DNA of 55,728 nt from Frankiales bacterium (GTDB taxonomy: Bacteria; Actinomycetota; Actinomycetes; JAFAQI01), in contig JAICXQ010000011.1 in assembly GCA_025980325.1 (NCBI GenBank), forward strand, positions 1 to 55,728, read 5' to 3'. The notes beneath the pieces were generated by a model. It ran no database searches and was not told where the DNA came from. It worked only from the letters and a program-made list of their open reading frames with translations. Positions 16,108-25,209 of the stretch are shown here, one piece after another; the first letter of the stretch is position 1, and every line of letters begins with the position of its first letter. The translations under genes were made by a program, and so were the position numbers.

Positions 16108-16113
16108 AGGCTA
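16108..16113 (-). promoter_or_regulatory. Leaderless -10 box for flavin reductase
   Basis: Reverse-strand TAGCCT ends 6 bases before GTG 16101, between the receiver-GAF stop and this gene. Confidence 0.6.
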
Positions 16114-16129
16114 TGTCACGGCGACTGGG

Positions 16130-17095
16130 TCAAGACGACGAACGGACCTGCGCGAGCCGCGCGTTGTCGATCACGATCGCCGCCGGGCCGTCGATGAGCC
16201 GCAACGTCGCGAGCGCCGTCTCACCGAACGCGTTCTTGCTGCCGCTCGACAGCGCGAGCATGCCGACGATGCGACCGCCGTGGCCCTTGAGCGGCATCGA
16301 CAGGAACGTCGACATCCGGGCCTCGTCGTCTTCGCCGAGTAACTCGTCGACATCGGCGAGCTTCACGTCGAGGCCGCTGCCGCTCACCTCGACCCCGCTC
16401 GCTTGCGTCGCCGCGTCGGCAACCGCGGTCACGTGCTCGGTGTAGTGCTGCTGCGACGTACCTTGCGCGACACCGACGTACGCCGTGCGCTCTTCGAGCA
16501 ACAGCACCGACGCGAGGTCGTAGTCGACGAAGCGTTTGAGAATGTCGAGGATCCCCGCGACGGTGTGCTCGAAGCCGTGCGTCGTCGCCGCCAGCGCGGT
16601 GACGTCCGCCGCGACCTGGGTCTCGAACAGCTTGCGGTCGAGCAGATCGCACACGCGCGACATCACATCGTCGGCGGAGATGTCGATCGGATCGGCTTTG
16701 AGCGCGGGCCGGCCACCACGCGCCGCGTCACCGGCGGCGATCGTCTCGCGCACCGCTTCGACGAGCTGCGGCGCCTCGAAGTCCTTGGTGAGATAGCGAT
16801 CCGCGCCGGCATGCGCGCCCCAGTAGCGGTCGCTCGCCGCATCGAGCGACGTGAGCAGTACGACGGGGATTTCCGCGGTCTGCCAGTCGTCCTTGAGCAA
16901 CCGCGCGGCGACGTAACCGGACACCCTCGGCATCTGCACGTCGAGGACGACCGCGTCGGGCATCGTGCGCAGCACCGCCTGCACCGCCTCGACCCCGTCC
17001 TCGGCCTGCACGACCTCGAACCCCTCGCGGGTCAGCACGGACGAGACGATCCGGCGCAAGGTGGGGCTGTCGTCGGCGATCACGACGGTCGGCAT
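16130..17095 (-). CDS. Response regulator with C-terminal GAF domain
   Basis: 321 residues. The receiver domain (1-120) has the acidic pair at Asp8/Asp9, phospho-acceptor Asp52 in VVLDVQMPRVSG and a lysine in RYLTKDF. A helical linker is followed by a GAF domain (about 165-310; VDYDLASVLLLEERTAYVGV, FLSMPLKGHGGRIVGMLALS). No DNA-binding or enzymatic output domain is present, so output may be by protein contact or by ligand sensing in the GAF domain. A good AGAGGAG precedes the ATG, 14 bases after the cheA stop. It is probably the output partner of the CheA hybrid. Confidence 0.85.
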   Translation of the reverse strand: MPTVVIADDSPTLRRIVSSVLTREGFEVVQAEDGVEAVQAVLRTMPDAVVLDVQMPRVSGYVAARLLKDDWQTAEIPVVLLTSLDAASDRYWGAHAGADRYLTKDFEAPQLVEAVRETIAAGDAARGGRPALKADPIDISADDVMSRVCDLLDRKLFETQVAADVTALAATTHGFEHTVAGILDILKRFVDYDLASVLLLEERTAYVGVAQGTSQQHYTEHVTAVADAATQASGVEVSGSGLDVKLADVDELLGEDDEARMSTFLSMPLKGHGGRIVGMLALSSGSKNAFGETALATLRLIDGPAAIVIDNARLAQVRSSS

Positions 17096-17109
17096 GCTCG
17101 TATTCTCCT

Positions 17110-19290
17110 CTAACGCCCGATGAGACGGCGCACGGTCTCGACGAGCTGGTTCTGATCGAACTCGGTCTTCAGCAGGTACGCACTCGCGCCGGCGTCGAGT
17201 CCGGCACGCTGGTCGTCTTCGCTTCCTCGCGAGGTCATGATGACGACCGGCACCTGCTCCCATCCGCGGGTACGCCGGATCGTGCGGGTCAACGTGTAAC
17301 CATCCATGCCCGGCATCTCGACGTCGGAGACGACGAGGTCGGCAGGGTCGCCGGTGAGCCGGGACGCACCGTCCAGGCCGTCGACGGCCGTCGTCACTTC
17401 GTAGCCGGCGCCTTCGAGGATCACGCGCTCCAGCTCGCGCACGCCGACCGAGTCCTCGACGACGAGCACCCGCGGCTTGCGCGTGGCCGGTGCGTCGTCC
17501 GTCCGGCCGGTGGCACCGGTCGGGAGTGCGACGCCGACCGCGGCCGGACCGGCAGCGACCGCCGCCAGCTCGCGCAGGTCGACGAGGCACAGCACGCTGC
17601 CGTCACCGTCGATCGTCGCGCCGCTCACCATCGGCAACCGGCCGAGGAACGCGCCGAGATCCTTCACGACCAATTCGAGTTCGCCCTCGAGCCGATCGAC
17701 GGCCCATGCGACCTGCCGGTCCGCGTGCCGGACCACGACCGCCGCCCGCGGCGCGCGTTCTCCCGCGACACCGAGCGCGGCGCCGAGGTCGAGCAGCGGC
17801 AACGTGGCACCGTGCCGGACGACGACCGGATTGCCGGCCAGGACATGCACGGTCGCGTCCTTCAACGACAACGACTCGACCACGCCGGGCACCGGCAGCG
17901 CGTACCGTTCGCCGCCGACCCGCGCGATCAGGCAGCGCAACACTCCGAGCGTCACCGGCAACGTCAGCGTGAACGTCGTACCGGCGCCCGGTGTCGACAT
18001 CACGTCGACCGCGCCGCCGAGCGACTCGACCGCGGTCCGGACGACGTCGAGACCGACGCCGCGTCCGGAGGTTTCGGTGATCTCCGCGCTCGTCGACAAC
18101 GCGGGCTGGAACAGCAACTGCCACAGCGCCGGGCCGGTCAACGTCGTATCGCCCGGCAACAGGCCACGGCGTACAGCGACCGCGCGCAGCGCGTCTTCGT
18201 CGATGCCCGCGCCGTCGTCGCTCACGTCGAGGACGACGGTCCCGCCGGACGACCGGGCGGTCACGGTGACGGTCGAACGCGGCGGCTTGCCGGCGGCCAC
18301 GCGATCCTCGGTGGACTCGCAACCGTGGTCGACCGCGTTGACGACCAGATGCTTGAGCGCATCGGAGACACCGTCGAGCACCTGCTTGTCCAGCTCGACG
18401 TCCTCGCCGACCAGATGCAACTCGACGTCCTTGCCGCCGGCCGCGGCGACATCGCGCACGACCCGCGGCAACCCGGCGACGACCCGCCGTACCGGCACCA
18501 TGGCGAGCCCCATCGCCCCGTCACGTACCAGCGCGAGCCGGCCGTGCGCGTCGTCGACAAGTTCGCGCAAATCACGAGCGGCGCCGGCCAACTGGTCGCC
18601 GAGGGCGAGCACCCGATTGAGCGCGAGCTGGGTGTCCGGATCGACGTCGGCGACCGAGTCGCGCAACATCCGCAGCCACCGCGACTGCTCCGCCGTCACG
18701 GTGTCGAGCGCCGCACTCGCCCGCTCGACCCGGCGCGCGTCGAGTTCGGCCTCGCCGACGACGTCGAGCAGTTCGTAGACCTTCGCGGTCGCGACCCGTA
18801 CCGAGTCGGCGGACCGGTGCCGCCCGAAGTCCGAAGCAGCGTCGAAGTCGTCGTCGTCCGCAACGGTCGCGTGCGGTTCCCAATGCGGCACCTCGACCGA
18901 CTCGTCGCCCGCGAGGACGCGTTCCAGTGCAGTCGCAATCGCGGTCAGGTGTTCGTCGGGTACGGGATCGTCGAGACCAGGCAGCGCGTTCGTGATCGCG
19001 TCGCACGCGGCGAGCAACAGCGAGATGACGTCCGGACGGACCGGCAGCCGGCCGTCGCGCATCGCCCCGAGCAGATCCTCACAGCGGTGCGCGACCGCCA
19101 GGACACCCGAAAGTCCCAGCATCCGCGCCGATCCTTTGACCGTGTGCGCGTCCCGGAACAACCCGGCCACGACCTGTCGCGGCGACGGATGAGTCTCGAG
19201 TTGCAGCAGCCCCGCCGACAGCGACGCGACGCGTTCCTCGACCTCGGCGCGGAACGTCGCCAGCAACTCCGGATCGTCGGCCCACGACAT
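17110..19290 (-). CDS. cheA: CheA-type hybrid histidine kinase with C-terminal receiver
   Basis: 726 residues. Domains in order: Hpt with phospho-accepting His49 in AHTVKGSARML; a linker; the dimerisation region (about 180-260); the HATPase domain with N box VVNAVDHGCES, G1 DDGAGID and G2 GRGVGLDVV; a CheW-like domain (about 450-580); and a receiver domain (about 605-726) with VVSDVEMPGMDG. It autophosphorylates on His49 when driven by receptors and passes phosphate to receivers, including its own. A separate P2 domain is not obvious. The ATG directly follows the stop of the receptor gene upstream. Confidence 0.93.
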   Translation of the reverse strand: MSWADDPELLATFRAEVEERVASLSAGLLQLETHPSPRQVVAGLFRDAHTVKGSARMLGLSGVLAVAHRCEDLLGAMRDGRLPVRPDVISLLLAACDAITNALPGLDDPVPDEHLTAIATALERVLAGDESVEVPHWEPHATVADDDDFDAASDFGRHRSADSVRVATAKVYELLDVVGEAELDARRVERASAALDTVTAEQSRWLRMLRDSVADVDPDTQLALNRVLALGDQLAGAARDLRELVDDAHGRLALVRDGAMGLAMVPVRRVVAGLPRVVRDVAAAGGKDVELHLVGEDVELDKQVLDGVSDALKHLVVNAVDHGCESTEDRVAAGKPPRSTVTVTARSSGGTVVLDVSDDGAGIDEDALRAVAVRRGLLPGDTTLTGPALWQLLFQPALSTSAEITETSGRGVGLDVVRTAVESLGGAVDVMSTPGAGTTFTLTLPVTLGVLRCLIARVGGERYALPVPGVVESLSLKDATVHVLAGNPVVVRHGATLPLLDLGAALGVAGERAPRAAVVVRHADRQVAWAVDRLEGELELVVKDLGAFLGRLPMVSGATIDGDGSVLCLVDLRELAAVAAGPAAVGVALPTGATGRTDDAPATRKPRVLVVEDSVGVRELERVILEGAGYEVTTAVDGLDGASRLTGDPADLVVSDVEMPGMDGYTLTRTIRRTRGWEQVPVVIMTSRGSEDDQRAGLDAGASAYLLKTEFDQNQLVETVRRLIGR

Positions 19291-21060
19291 TCAGGACACC
19301 ACCGTGAACCGGTTCAGCGTCGCCTTCAGGTCCCCGGCGAGGTCGCGCAGCCGGGTCGCGGCGGCGGCATGGCCGTGCGTCCCGGATCGGTGCCGTGCGC
19401 TCGCGTCGGTGACATCGGTCATCGCGGAGACGACCGCATCGGAAGCGACCCGCTGCTGCCTGGTCGCTTCAGTGATCTCGCGCGACGCCTGCGTCGTATG
19501 GTCGACCATCGCCGCAATCCGGCGCAGCGATTCGACGACGTCCTCGTGCAGCGCAGATCCAACCGCGACCGCTTCGATCCCTTCGCGGCCGGCGGTCGCG
19601 GTGTCTCTCGCTTCTTGTTCGAGCTCGGCGACGATGCGCGCGATCTGCGCGGTCGCCGTGCGGGCCCGTTCGGCGAGGGTGTTCACCTCGTTCGCGACGG
19701 TGGCGAATCCGTGTCCGTGCTCGCCGGCGCGGGCCGCTTCGATCTGCGCGTTCACCGCGAGGATCGTCGTACGGCGGGCGAGCTCGTCGATCGACTGCGT
19801 CGTGAGGCCGACTCGCGCGATCCGTTCCCGCAACGCATCCGCGCGGGTGGCCAACTCCTCGACCCGCGACGCGATCTGATCCATCGCGACGCTCGTGTCC
19901 TCGACCGCCTGCGCGCCGGACTCGACGTCGAGCCGGGTGCTGCCGGCGAACTGCGACACGCGTACGGCGATCTCCGCGATCGACCCGGCGGTCGCGGCAA
20001 GTTCCTCGATCGTGCTGGTCGTCTGCGCGACGGCGGCGCTCTGCGCGTCGACGCCGGTGACCTGTTGCTCGGCGGTCGCGGCCAGCCCGGCCGCGTTGCC
20101 CACGAGTTGTTCGGTGACGGTGTCCATCTGCCGGACCAGCCGGCGCAGCGCCAGCAACGTGTCGGCGAACACCACGGCGAGGCTCGTCGCGACGGGGTCG
20201 GCGCTGTCGCCCGGCGCGGGAACCCGGGTGAGGTCACCGTCGGCTACGGCGGCGAGTACGTCGGACATCCGGCGTACGTCGGCTTCGAGTGCGGCTCGCT
20301 TCTGCGCCGCGGTCGTCGCGGCCTCGCGGACCAAGCGGCCGAACGCGCCCGCCGCCCACCCGGCCGCCGGCGCGGCGGGCAGGATGACGATGAGCCGGCC
20401 GGCACCGGCGTAGGTCAGCGTGTGCGAGATTCCGGCCGCGGCGTAGATGCCTGCGGCCGCCCCGGCGCCGACCGACAACCCGAGCACCGGGCCGAGCACC
20501 GCGCCGGCGAGCAGGACGACCGGCATGACGAGCACCCACGCCGGCCCGGCCACGCCGCCGGCACTGGCGACGACACCGGACACGCTGACCAGCAGCGTGA
20601 GCATGAGGATCGTGCCGGCGACGCGACGCCCGGTCGACACCACGACGCCGGACCTCGGATCGGTTGCCAGCGACGCGAGGGCGACCGCGGAGACCGCCAT
20701 CGCCAAGCCCCAGCCGGCGAGCGGCAGCTCGTGCACGACGAGCCCGCCGGTGCCGTAACGCGCGGCCAGCACGGCGGTAAGGGTGATCAGCACCAGCGCA
20801 CCCACGGAGGCGAGTTGCGCGACCCGCAACAGCTGGTGGGTGTAGTCGAGGATGACCGGGGTCGCGACGACGTGCGTCGCCGTGTCGTCGGCATCGTCGC
20901 CGACGACGACCGCAGCCGGAGCCGGCTCCACGCCGGCGAGGTGAGCGAGCTGTGCCTCGACCGTCACCGGCACCGGCATCGTGTCGTGCCGGCCGTCGCG
21001 AGGCGAAGGGAGCAGCAACGCGCCGACGACGTCCGCCGCGGACGCGCGGAACAGCTTCAC
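19291..21060 (-). CDS. Methyl-accepting chemotaxis-like receptor with multi-pass membrane sensor, first
   Basis: 589 residues from GTG 21060, preceded by GGAGGGG; GTG 21084 is an alternative. A cytosolic N terminus of about 75 residues is followed by roughly six hydrophobic helices (about 90-240) with no large extracellular domain. A HAMP-like linker (SDVLAAVADGDLTRVP) and the coiled-coil signalling domain come next. The hairpin tip is unusual: [20 protein letters not shown] followed by HGFATVANEV, where the common form has [18 protein letters not shown] and GRGFAVVA. It still should contact CheA and CheW, perhaps less tightly. The stop abuts cheA. Confidence 0.85.
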   Translation of the reverse strand: MKLFRASAADVVGALLLPSPRDGRHDTMPVPVTVEAQLAHLAGVEPAPAAVVVGDDADDTATHVVATPVILDYTHQLLRVAQLASVGALVLITLTAVLAARYGTGGLVVHELPLAGWGLAMAVSAVALASLATDPRSGVVVSTGRRVAGTILMLTLLVSVSGVVASAGGVAGPAWVLVMPVVLLAGAVLGPVLGLSVGAGAAAGIYAAAGISHTLTYAGAGRLIVILPAAPAAGWAAGAFGRLVREAATTAAQKRAALEADVRRMSDVLAAVADGDLTRVPAPGDSADPVATSLAVVFADTLLALRRLVRQMDTVTEQLVGNAAGLAATAEQQVTGVDAQSAAVAQTTSTIEELAATAGSIAEIAVRVSQFAGSTRLDVESGAQAVEDTSVAMDQIASRVEELATRADALRERIARVGLTTQSIDELARRTTILAVNAQIEAARAGEHGHGFATVANEVNTLAERARTATAQIARIVAELEQEARDTATAGREGIEAVAVGSALHEDVVESLRRIAAMVDHTTQASREITEATRQQRVASDAVVSAMTDVTDASARHRSGTHGHAAAATRLRDLAGDLKATLNRFTVVS

Positions 21061-21107
21061 CGGCCCCTCCAGTACACCTTGCACATATCGGCTCAGTCGC
21101 CCCTCAA

Positions 21108-21135
21108 CTACAGCGTTCGGACGAACGACCTGTAG
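21108..21135. repeat. Hairpin between the two receptor genes
   Basis: CTACAG-CGTTCG (21108-21119) pairs with CGAACG (21122-21127) and CTGTAG (21130-21135), with a 2-base loop and 2-base bulge. It lies between the stop of one receptor gene and the start of the next on the reverse strand. Confidence 0.6.
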
Positions 21136-21171
21136 GCCAACCGGCTCCGTCGGTGCGCGACGCCGCGCCGG

Positions 21172-22728
21172 TCAGGAGACCTTGAACTGGGCGATGCTCG
21201 CGCGCAGTTCGGCGGCGAGGACGTTGAGTTGCGCGGCGGCGGCCGCCGCCTGCTTCGACCCGACGGCGTACTGGCGCGAGACGTCCGAGACCTGCGTCAT
21301 CGCCGCGACGACCTGATCCGACGCCGAGCGTTGCTGCTGGGTCGCGATCGAGATCTCCTTCGCGGCGGTCGTCGTCTCGTCGACCATGCCCGAGATCCGC
21401 TCCAACGCCTCAACGACGCCGCGGGCGAGGTCGCTGCCGGTGCGGACCTCCTTCGCGCCCTCTTCGGACGCGATGATCGTCGCGTTCGTCTCCGCCTGGA
21501 TCTCGCCGACGATCGCGGCGATCTGACCGGTCGACTCCTGCGCCCGCTCGGCGAGCTTGCGTACCTCGGACGCGACGACGGCGAACCCGCGACCGTGCTC
21601 GCCGGCCCGCGCCGCCTCGATCGCCGCATTCAAGGCGAGCAGGTTGGTCTGGTCGGCGAGGTCGTTGATGACCTCGAGAATTCGGCCGATTTCCTGGGAT
21701 TTCTCACCGAGGCTCAGCGTCCGCGCGGCGATCGAGTCGACCCGCTCGGCGATCGTGTCCATCGCCGACACCGACGCGCCGACGGCCGAGCGGCCCTCCT
21801 CGGCGTGCCGCAACGTCTCGGCCGCATAGCGCGCAACGGCCTCCGCCGTCTCCGCGATCTGCGCCGCGGTCGCGGCGAGCTCTTCGATCGTCGACGTCGT
21901 CTCGGACACGGCCGACGACTGCTGCGTCGCGGACGCCGCGTGCTCCTCCGCCGTCGCGAGCAACTCGCCGGCCGCGGCACCGATCTGCTCGCCGCCGGAA
22001 CGGATTTGACCCACGAGCGAGCGCAGGTTCGTCAACGTGTGCCCGAACGCGCCGGTGAGCAACTCCAGCGCGGCGTGATCGCCGTCCGCGTCGCCCAACT
22101 GCACGGTGAGGTCGCCTTCGGCGGCCTTCGCCAGTTCGCGGGACAGGCCGGTGACGCGAGCCTGAAGCTCGTCGCGTTCCTGCTTGGCCTGCGATCGCAT
22201 CGCCCAGACCGACGACGCGAGGGTTCCGTTGAACCACGCGATCGCCGGATACACCGGTACGACGAGCACGAACCAGGCCGCCGTACCCATGTCGAGCGTG
22301 TGCGCGATCGCGGACGACGCGACGACGCCGGCACCGGCGACGAGACCGAGCAGCACCGACTGCCACTGCCGCATCGTCGACGCGGCGAACAGCACGTTCG
22401 GCAGGTACAGCACCCAGAACGGGCCACGGATGCCGCCGCTCACCGACGCGGCGCCGGTGATCGCGACCATGATGGACAGCAGCAAGAGGACGCGGTACGT
22501 CGTGATCCGGCGGCGGACGTGCGCACTCAAGCCGTGCAGCATCGGCAACGCCGAGAGCGCGAGACCGTTGAGGACCGCAAGGCCTTGCCACGCCAGGAAC
22601 GGCACGAAGCGCAGGTGGACGCCGCTGTCGTGACGCTGGTGCAGCACGAGCGCACCGACCAGCGCCAGCACGATGCCGCCCCACGTCGCGATCGCCGCAA
22701 CCCGGGACAGCCGCTTGGAGAAGTCCAC
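21172..22728 (-). CDS. Methyl-accepting chemotaxis-like receptor with multi-pass membrane sensor, second
   Basis: 518 residues from GTG 22728, preceded by AGGAGG. Six hydrophobic helices fill residues 12-180 ([47 protein letters not shown]). A HAMP-like segment ([19 protein letters not shown]) and a methyl-accepting domain follow. The tip is canonical: [20 protein letters not shown] then [16 protein letters not shown]. There is no periplasmic ligand-binding domain, so the stimulus is probably sensed in or at the membrane. No pentapeptide for CheR tethering is seen at the C terminus. Confidence 0.9.
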   Translation of the reverse strand: MDFSKRLSRVAAIATWGGIVLALVGALVLHQRHDSGVHLRFVPFLAWQGLAVLNGLALSALPMLHGLSAHVRRRITTYRVLLLLSIMVAITGAASVSGGIRGPFWVLYLPNVLFAASTMRQWQSVLLGLVAGAGVVASSAIAHTLDMGTAAWFVLVVPVYPAIAWFNGTLASSVWAMRSQAKQERDELQARVTGLSRELAKAAEGDLTVQLGDADGDHAALELLTGAFGHTLTNLRSLVGQIRSGGEQIGAAAGELLATAEEHAASATQQSSAVSETTSTIEELAATAAQIAETAEAVARYAAETLRHAEEGRSAVGASVSAMDTIAERVDSIAARTLSLGEKSQEIGRILEVINDLADQTNLLALNAAIEAARAGEHGRGFAVVASEVRKLAERAQESTGQIAAIVGEIQAETNATIIASEEGAKEVRTGSDLARGVVEALERISGMVDETTTAAKEISIATQQQRSASDQVVAAMTQVSDVSRQYAVGSKQAAAAAAQLNVLAAELRASIAQFKVS

Positions 22729-22803
22729 CGAGCCTCCTGCTCGTCGTACCAGTACTAGGTCTTTCGGGTCATTACGCCTGGCGCTGAAGTCCGGCCGGAT
22801 CGA

Positions 22804-23283
22804 CTACGCCGTACGGCGCGCTCGGGGCAGCGTCTCGCGCAGCCGCAGCACAGCGGCCGGATCGATGACCGCGACCGGACCGTCGTCGCGTGGCACCTGC
22901 CCGCGCAGCAGGGCCGCGCCTGGTCCGGCCAGCGCGGCGGGGAATTCGTCGACGTGCGCGCCGAGGGCACCGGTGCCTTCGACGCCGTCGACGACCACCC
23001 CGGCGCTCACGCCGTCGTCAACGAGCACGAGCAGTCGCGCGGCGGAGCCGAACGGGGTGCGGTCCGCGCCGAGCAGCGCGCGCAGGTCGAGGATCGGCAA
23101 CAGCCGGCCGCGCCAGTTGGCGACGCCGGCGAGCCAGTCCGGTCCGCCCGGAATCCGGGTCACCGCAGGCACCCTGCCGACCTCCGCGACGCTGGCGAGC
23201 GACACCGCGAACCGGCCGGAGCCGAGGCGTACGACGACCGCTTCGCCGGCATCGTCGGCATCGGTCTCGGGACGCTCGGTCAC
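22804..23283 (-). CDS. cheW: CheW-like coupling protein
   Basis: 159 residues from GTG 23283, with GAGGA about 8 bases upstream. The single CheW domain is clear: VVRLGSGRFAVSLASVAEVG, RIPGGPDWLAGVANWRGRLL and PILDLRALLG. It bridges receptors and CheA. It is the first gene of the chemosensory operon, 75 bases before the second receptor gene; that gap contains GTACCAGTAC but no clear terminator. The C terminus adds about 25 residues ending RETLPRARRTA. Confidence 0.9.
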   Translation of the reverse strand: MTERPETDADDAGEAVVVRLGSGRFAVSLASVAEVGRVPAVTRIPGGPDWLAGVANWRGRLLPILDLRALLGADRTPFGSAARLLVLVDDGVSAGVVVDGVEGTGALGAHVDEFPAALAGPGAALLRGQVPRDDGPVAVIDPAAVLRLRETLPRARRTA

Positions 23284-23321
23284 GCTTTGGTTCCTCGGCG
23301 CGAATTCGCCCGAAGTGAAGC

Positions 23322-23744
23322 TCAGTCCGCCGGTGGCGGCGGCTGCGCCGGCAGGCGGCGCAACAGCCGGGTCGCGATCGTGAGCGCGAGCAGCGGGCCG
23401 GCCAGCGCCACCAGCAGCACCAGCTCGCCGACGACGCCGAGACCCGGATCGCCGTTGACACCGGCCGCGAGCAGCACGTCGCCGCCCGGTCCGGCGATCG
23501 TCGCAAGAGCGACCACGGCGAGGATCCCGAGACCCGGGAGTACGGCGGCGACCAGCGTGCGGGTGCCCCACGTGCCGAGCACGCCGAGCCCCGCGCCCGC
23601 GACCGGGATGAGCACGTCGGACAGACCCTCGATCCCGCCGGGCAGCCGCAGCGGCACCAGGAAGACGCACCAGAGACCGGCCATCACACCGGCCAGGAAC
23701 AACGCGACGAGGGTGACCGCCGTAAGCAGACGGTCGCGGTCCAT
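23322..23744 (-). CDS. Small four-helix membrane protein
   Basis: 140 residues with four hydrophobic helices (LLTAVTLVALFLAGVMAGLW, IPVAGAGLGVLGTWGTRTLV, GLGILAVVALATIA, LVLLVALAGPLLALTIA) and a Pro-rich C terminus. It resembles small membrane proteins often annotated DUF6113 in actinobacteria; I am not certain of the family. No catalytic residues are visible. ATG 23744 is supported by a -10 box 7 bases upstream. It lies 38 bases before cheW and may be read into that operon. Confidence 0.65.
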   Translation of the reverse strand: MDRDRLLTAVTLVALFLAGVMAGLWCVFLVPLRLPGGIEGLSDVLIPVAGAGLGVLGTWGTRTLVAAVLPGLGILAVVALATIAGPGGDVLLAAGVNGDPGLGVVGELVLLVALAGPLLALTIATRLLRRLPAQPPPPAD

Positions 23745-23751
23745 GAGCGCG

Positions 23752-23757
23752 AGCGTA
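23752..23757 (-). promoter_or_regulatory. Leaderless -10 box for the small membrane protein
   Basis: Reverse-strand TACGCT ends 7 bases before ATG 23744. It may also serve the cheW operon downstream. Confidence 0.6.
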
Positions 23758-23826
23758 ATGAGGCAATCCGTCGTCCGGTACATGTCCGCCGACGGCGAGT
23801 ACGCCGATCTGGCACACTGACCCGCC

Positions 23827-24063
23827 ATGGGTCTGTTCAGCCGCGCGAAGCCGGTCACTGCGACGATCGGCGACAAGACCGTCTCGTGTCTCATGTGCGG
23901 GCACAACGAGTTCTGGAGTCGCGAGATCAAACTGAACACGACCGGCATGGAGCTGTTCGACGTGGCATGGGCGAACCAATCCGCGCTCGGCCTGGTGTGC
24001 GCGACGTGCGGTTACGTCCACGAGTTCGTCGGCGACGCCGTCCGGATGTGGGAGTCGACGTAA
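23827..24063 (+). CDS. Small zinc-ribbon-like protein
   Basis: 78 residues with two CxxC pairs (CLMCGHNEF and CATCGYVHEF) that could hold one zinc, as in rubredoxin-like or zinc-ribbon DNA-binding proteins. The first 20 residues are basic; the rest is acidic and aromatic (MELFDVAWANQSALGLVC). The function is unknown. It is 10 bases upstream of a small membrane protein gene in the same direction. No strong ribosome-binding site is seen before the ATG. Confidence 0.75.
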   Translation: MGLFSRAKPVTATIGDKTVSCLMCGHNEFWSREIKLNTTGMELFDVAWANQSALGLVCATCGYVHEFVGDAVRMWEST

Positions 24064-24073
24064 CGCAGGCGCA

Positions 24074-24328
24074 ATGATGGCCGGCGTGCTCACCGTATTC
24101 GGCGTCGTCGCGTTGAGTTTCATGATGGTGATGTACGCGTTGGAGCGCCGGCATCGCGCGTTCGTCGTCGCGTTCGCGGTCGGCTGCGCGCTGTCGAGCG
24201 GGTACGGCTTCGCGAGCGGCGCCTGGCCCTTCGGTTGTGTCGAAGCGATCTGGACGCTGGTCGCGATCCAGCGCTGGCGCCTAGGCGGGCGGAGTCAGCA
24301 AACCGACGGCGTCGGCGTAGAACGCTGA
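24074..24328 (+). CDS. Small two- to three-helix membrane protein
   Basis: 84 residues. An N-terminal helix (GVLTVFGVVALSFMMVMYAL), a basic loop (ERRHRAF) and one or two further helices (VVAFAVGCALSSGYGFASGAW, CVEAIWTLVAIQRW) are visible. Function is unknown. Its last 48 bases overlap the 3' end of the convergent DinB-like gene, so the C-terminal tail GGRSQQTDGVGVER is encoded opposite that gene. Confidence 0.7.
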   Translation: MMAGVLTVFGVVALSFMMVMYALERRHRAFVVAFAVGCALSSGYGFASGAWPFGCVEAIWTLVAIQRWRLGGRSQQTDGVGVER

Positions 24329-24769
24329 CTCCGCCACGTGCGACGCCACCTCACGCAGCGTCCATGCATCGCCGTCGCGTGCATCGAGACGCTCGGCGGG
24401 CAGCGGGCGAAGCCGGACGTCGTACATCAACGCGAGCCGGCGCAGCCGGTTGCGCGCCTCGTTCAGGTCGTCGGCAGAGAACGGCGCGCGGTCGGCCTCC
24501 GTCGTGACGAGCGAGCCGCGCCACGTGTCCGGCGCGGTCGGCCGGCCCGCCAGCCGCGCGTCGATCTCGGCGAGATGGTCGACGAGGTGGTCGCCGACCC
24601 GCCGGATCGCCTTGTGCGGCGTGTAGACGCGCGGCAGCGCCTCGCCGTCCACCTCGACCTCGTACGGCGTGCCGTCCCAGGACGGCCAGCTCTCCGCCAA
24701 CGTCAAGACGTGGTCCACCATGGCCGAGACGACGTCGGCCGGGTGGCGATCCGGCGAGCCGGTCGTCAC
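24281..24769 (-). CDS. DinB-like four-helix protein
   Basis: 162 residues from GTG 24769, which overlaps the DUF421 stop by 4 bases. Helical repeats with VVSAMVDHVLTLAESWP, HKAIRRVGDHLVDHLAEI and WTLREVASHVAESAFYADAV resemble the DinB/mycothiol-dependent metalloenzyme superfamily, where spaced histidines bind a metal. The three-His pattern is not certain here, so enzymatic activity is unproven. It is the third gene of an operon with DUF421 and a single-helix membrane protein. Confidence 0.6.
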   Translation of the reverse strand: MTTGSPDRHPADVVSAMVDHVLTLAESWPSWDGTPYEVEVDGEALPRVYTPHKAIRRVGDHLVDHLAEIDARLAGRPTAPDTWRGSLVTTEADRAPFSADDLNEARNRLRRLALMYDVRLRPLPAERLDARDGDAWTLREVASHVAESAFYADAVGLLTPPA

Positions 24770-25209
24770 TGCTGCTGCTTGATGAAGCTGATCTCGCCGT
24801 TCGTCTCGAGCACCGCCCACTTCACCTGCTCGAGCGACTCGATCTCTGACTTCCGTGCCTGCTCGGCGAGGTCGTCGATGGACAAGCGTTCGCGGCGCAT
24901 GTTGCGCTCGATCACATTGCCGTTCTCGACCAGCACGATCGGATCGCCTTCGAGCAGCGGGCGCAGCCGGCGGAACCGGAAGCTCAAGTACGACGTGCCC
25001 ACCTGCGCGATCCCGATCGTCGCGATGACGATCACCACGCCGGTCACGGACATGTCGTTCTGCGTCACGCCCTGCTGCACCAGGTCGCCGATCACGACCA
25101 GCAGGATCAGGTCGAACGGCTGCATCGTCGACAGTTCCCGCCGCCCGACGATCCGCGTGAACACCAGGATCAGGACGTAGACGGCGAGTGCCCGCAGGAC
25201 GAGATCCAT
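24766..25209 (-). CDS. DUF421 (YetF-like) membrane protein
   Basis: 147 residues. Three hydrophobic helices (VLRALAVYVLILVFTRIVG, PFDLILLVVIGDLVQQGV, VIVIATIGIAQVGTSYL) are followed by the DUF421 cytosolic domain (LRPLLEGDPIVLVENGNVIE, NMRRERLSIDDLAEQARKSE). The C terminus ends with a short beta strand region and KQQQ. YetF relatives are linked to membrane and envelope stress; the reaction is unknown. It overlaps its upstream partner by one base (TGATG) and the downstream gene by 4. Confidence 0.88.
   Translation of the reverse strand: MDLVLRALAVYVLILVFTRIVGRRELSTMQPFDLILLVVIGDLVQQGVTQNDMSVTGVVIVIATIGIAQVGTSYLSFRFRRLRPLLEGDPIVLVENGNVIERNMRRERLSIDDLAEQARKSEIESLEQVKWAVLETNGEISFIKQQQ

Noticed and set aside
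17725-21135. Plus-strand open frame of 1136 codons across the chemosensory genes
   Set aside because: Its translation is Arg/Asp-rich without motifs, while the reverse strand gives CheA and a receptor with all expected motifs. A shadow caused by high GC.
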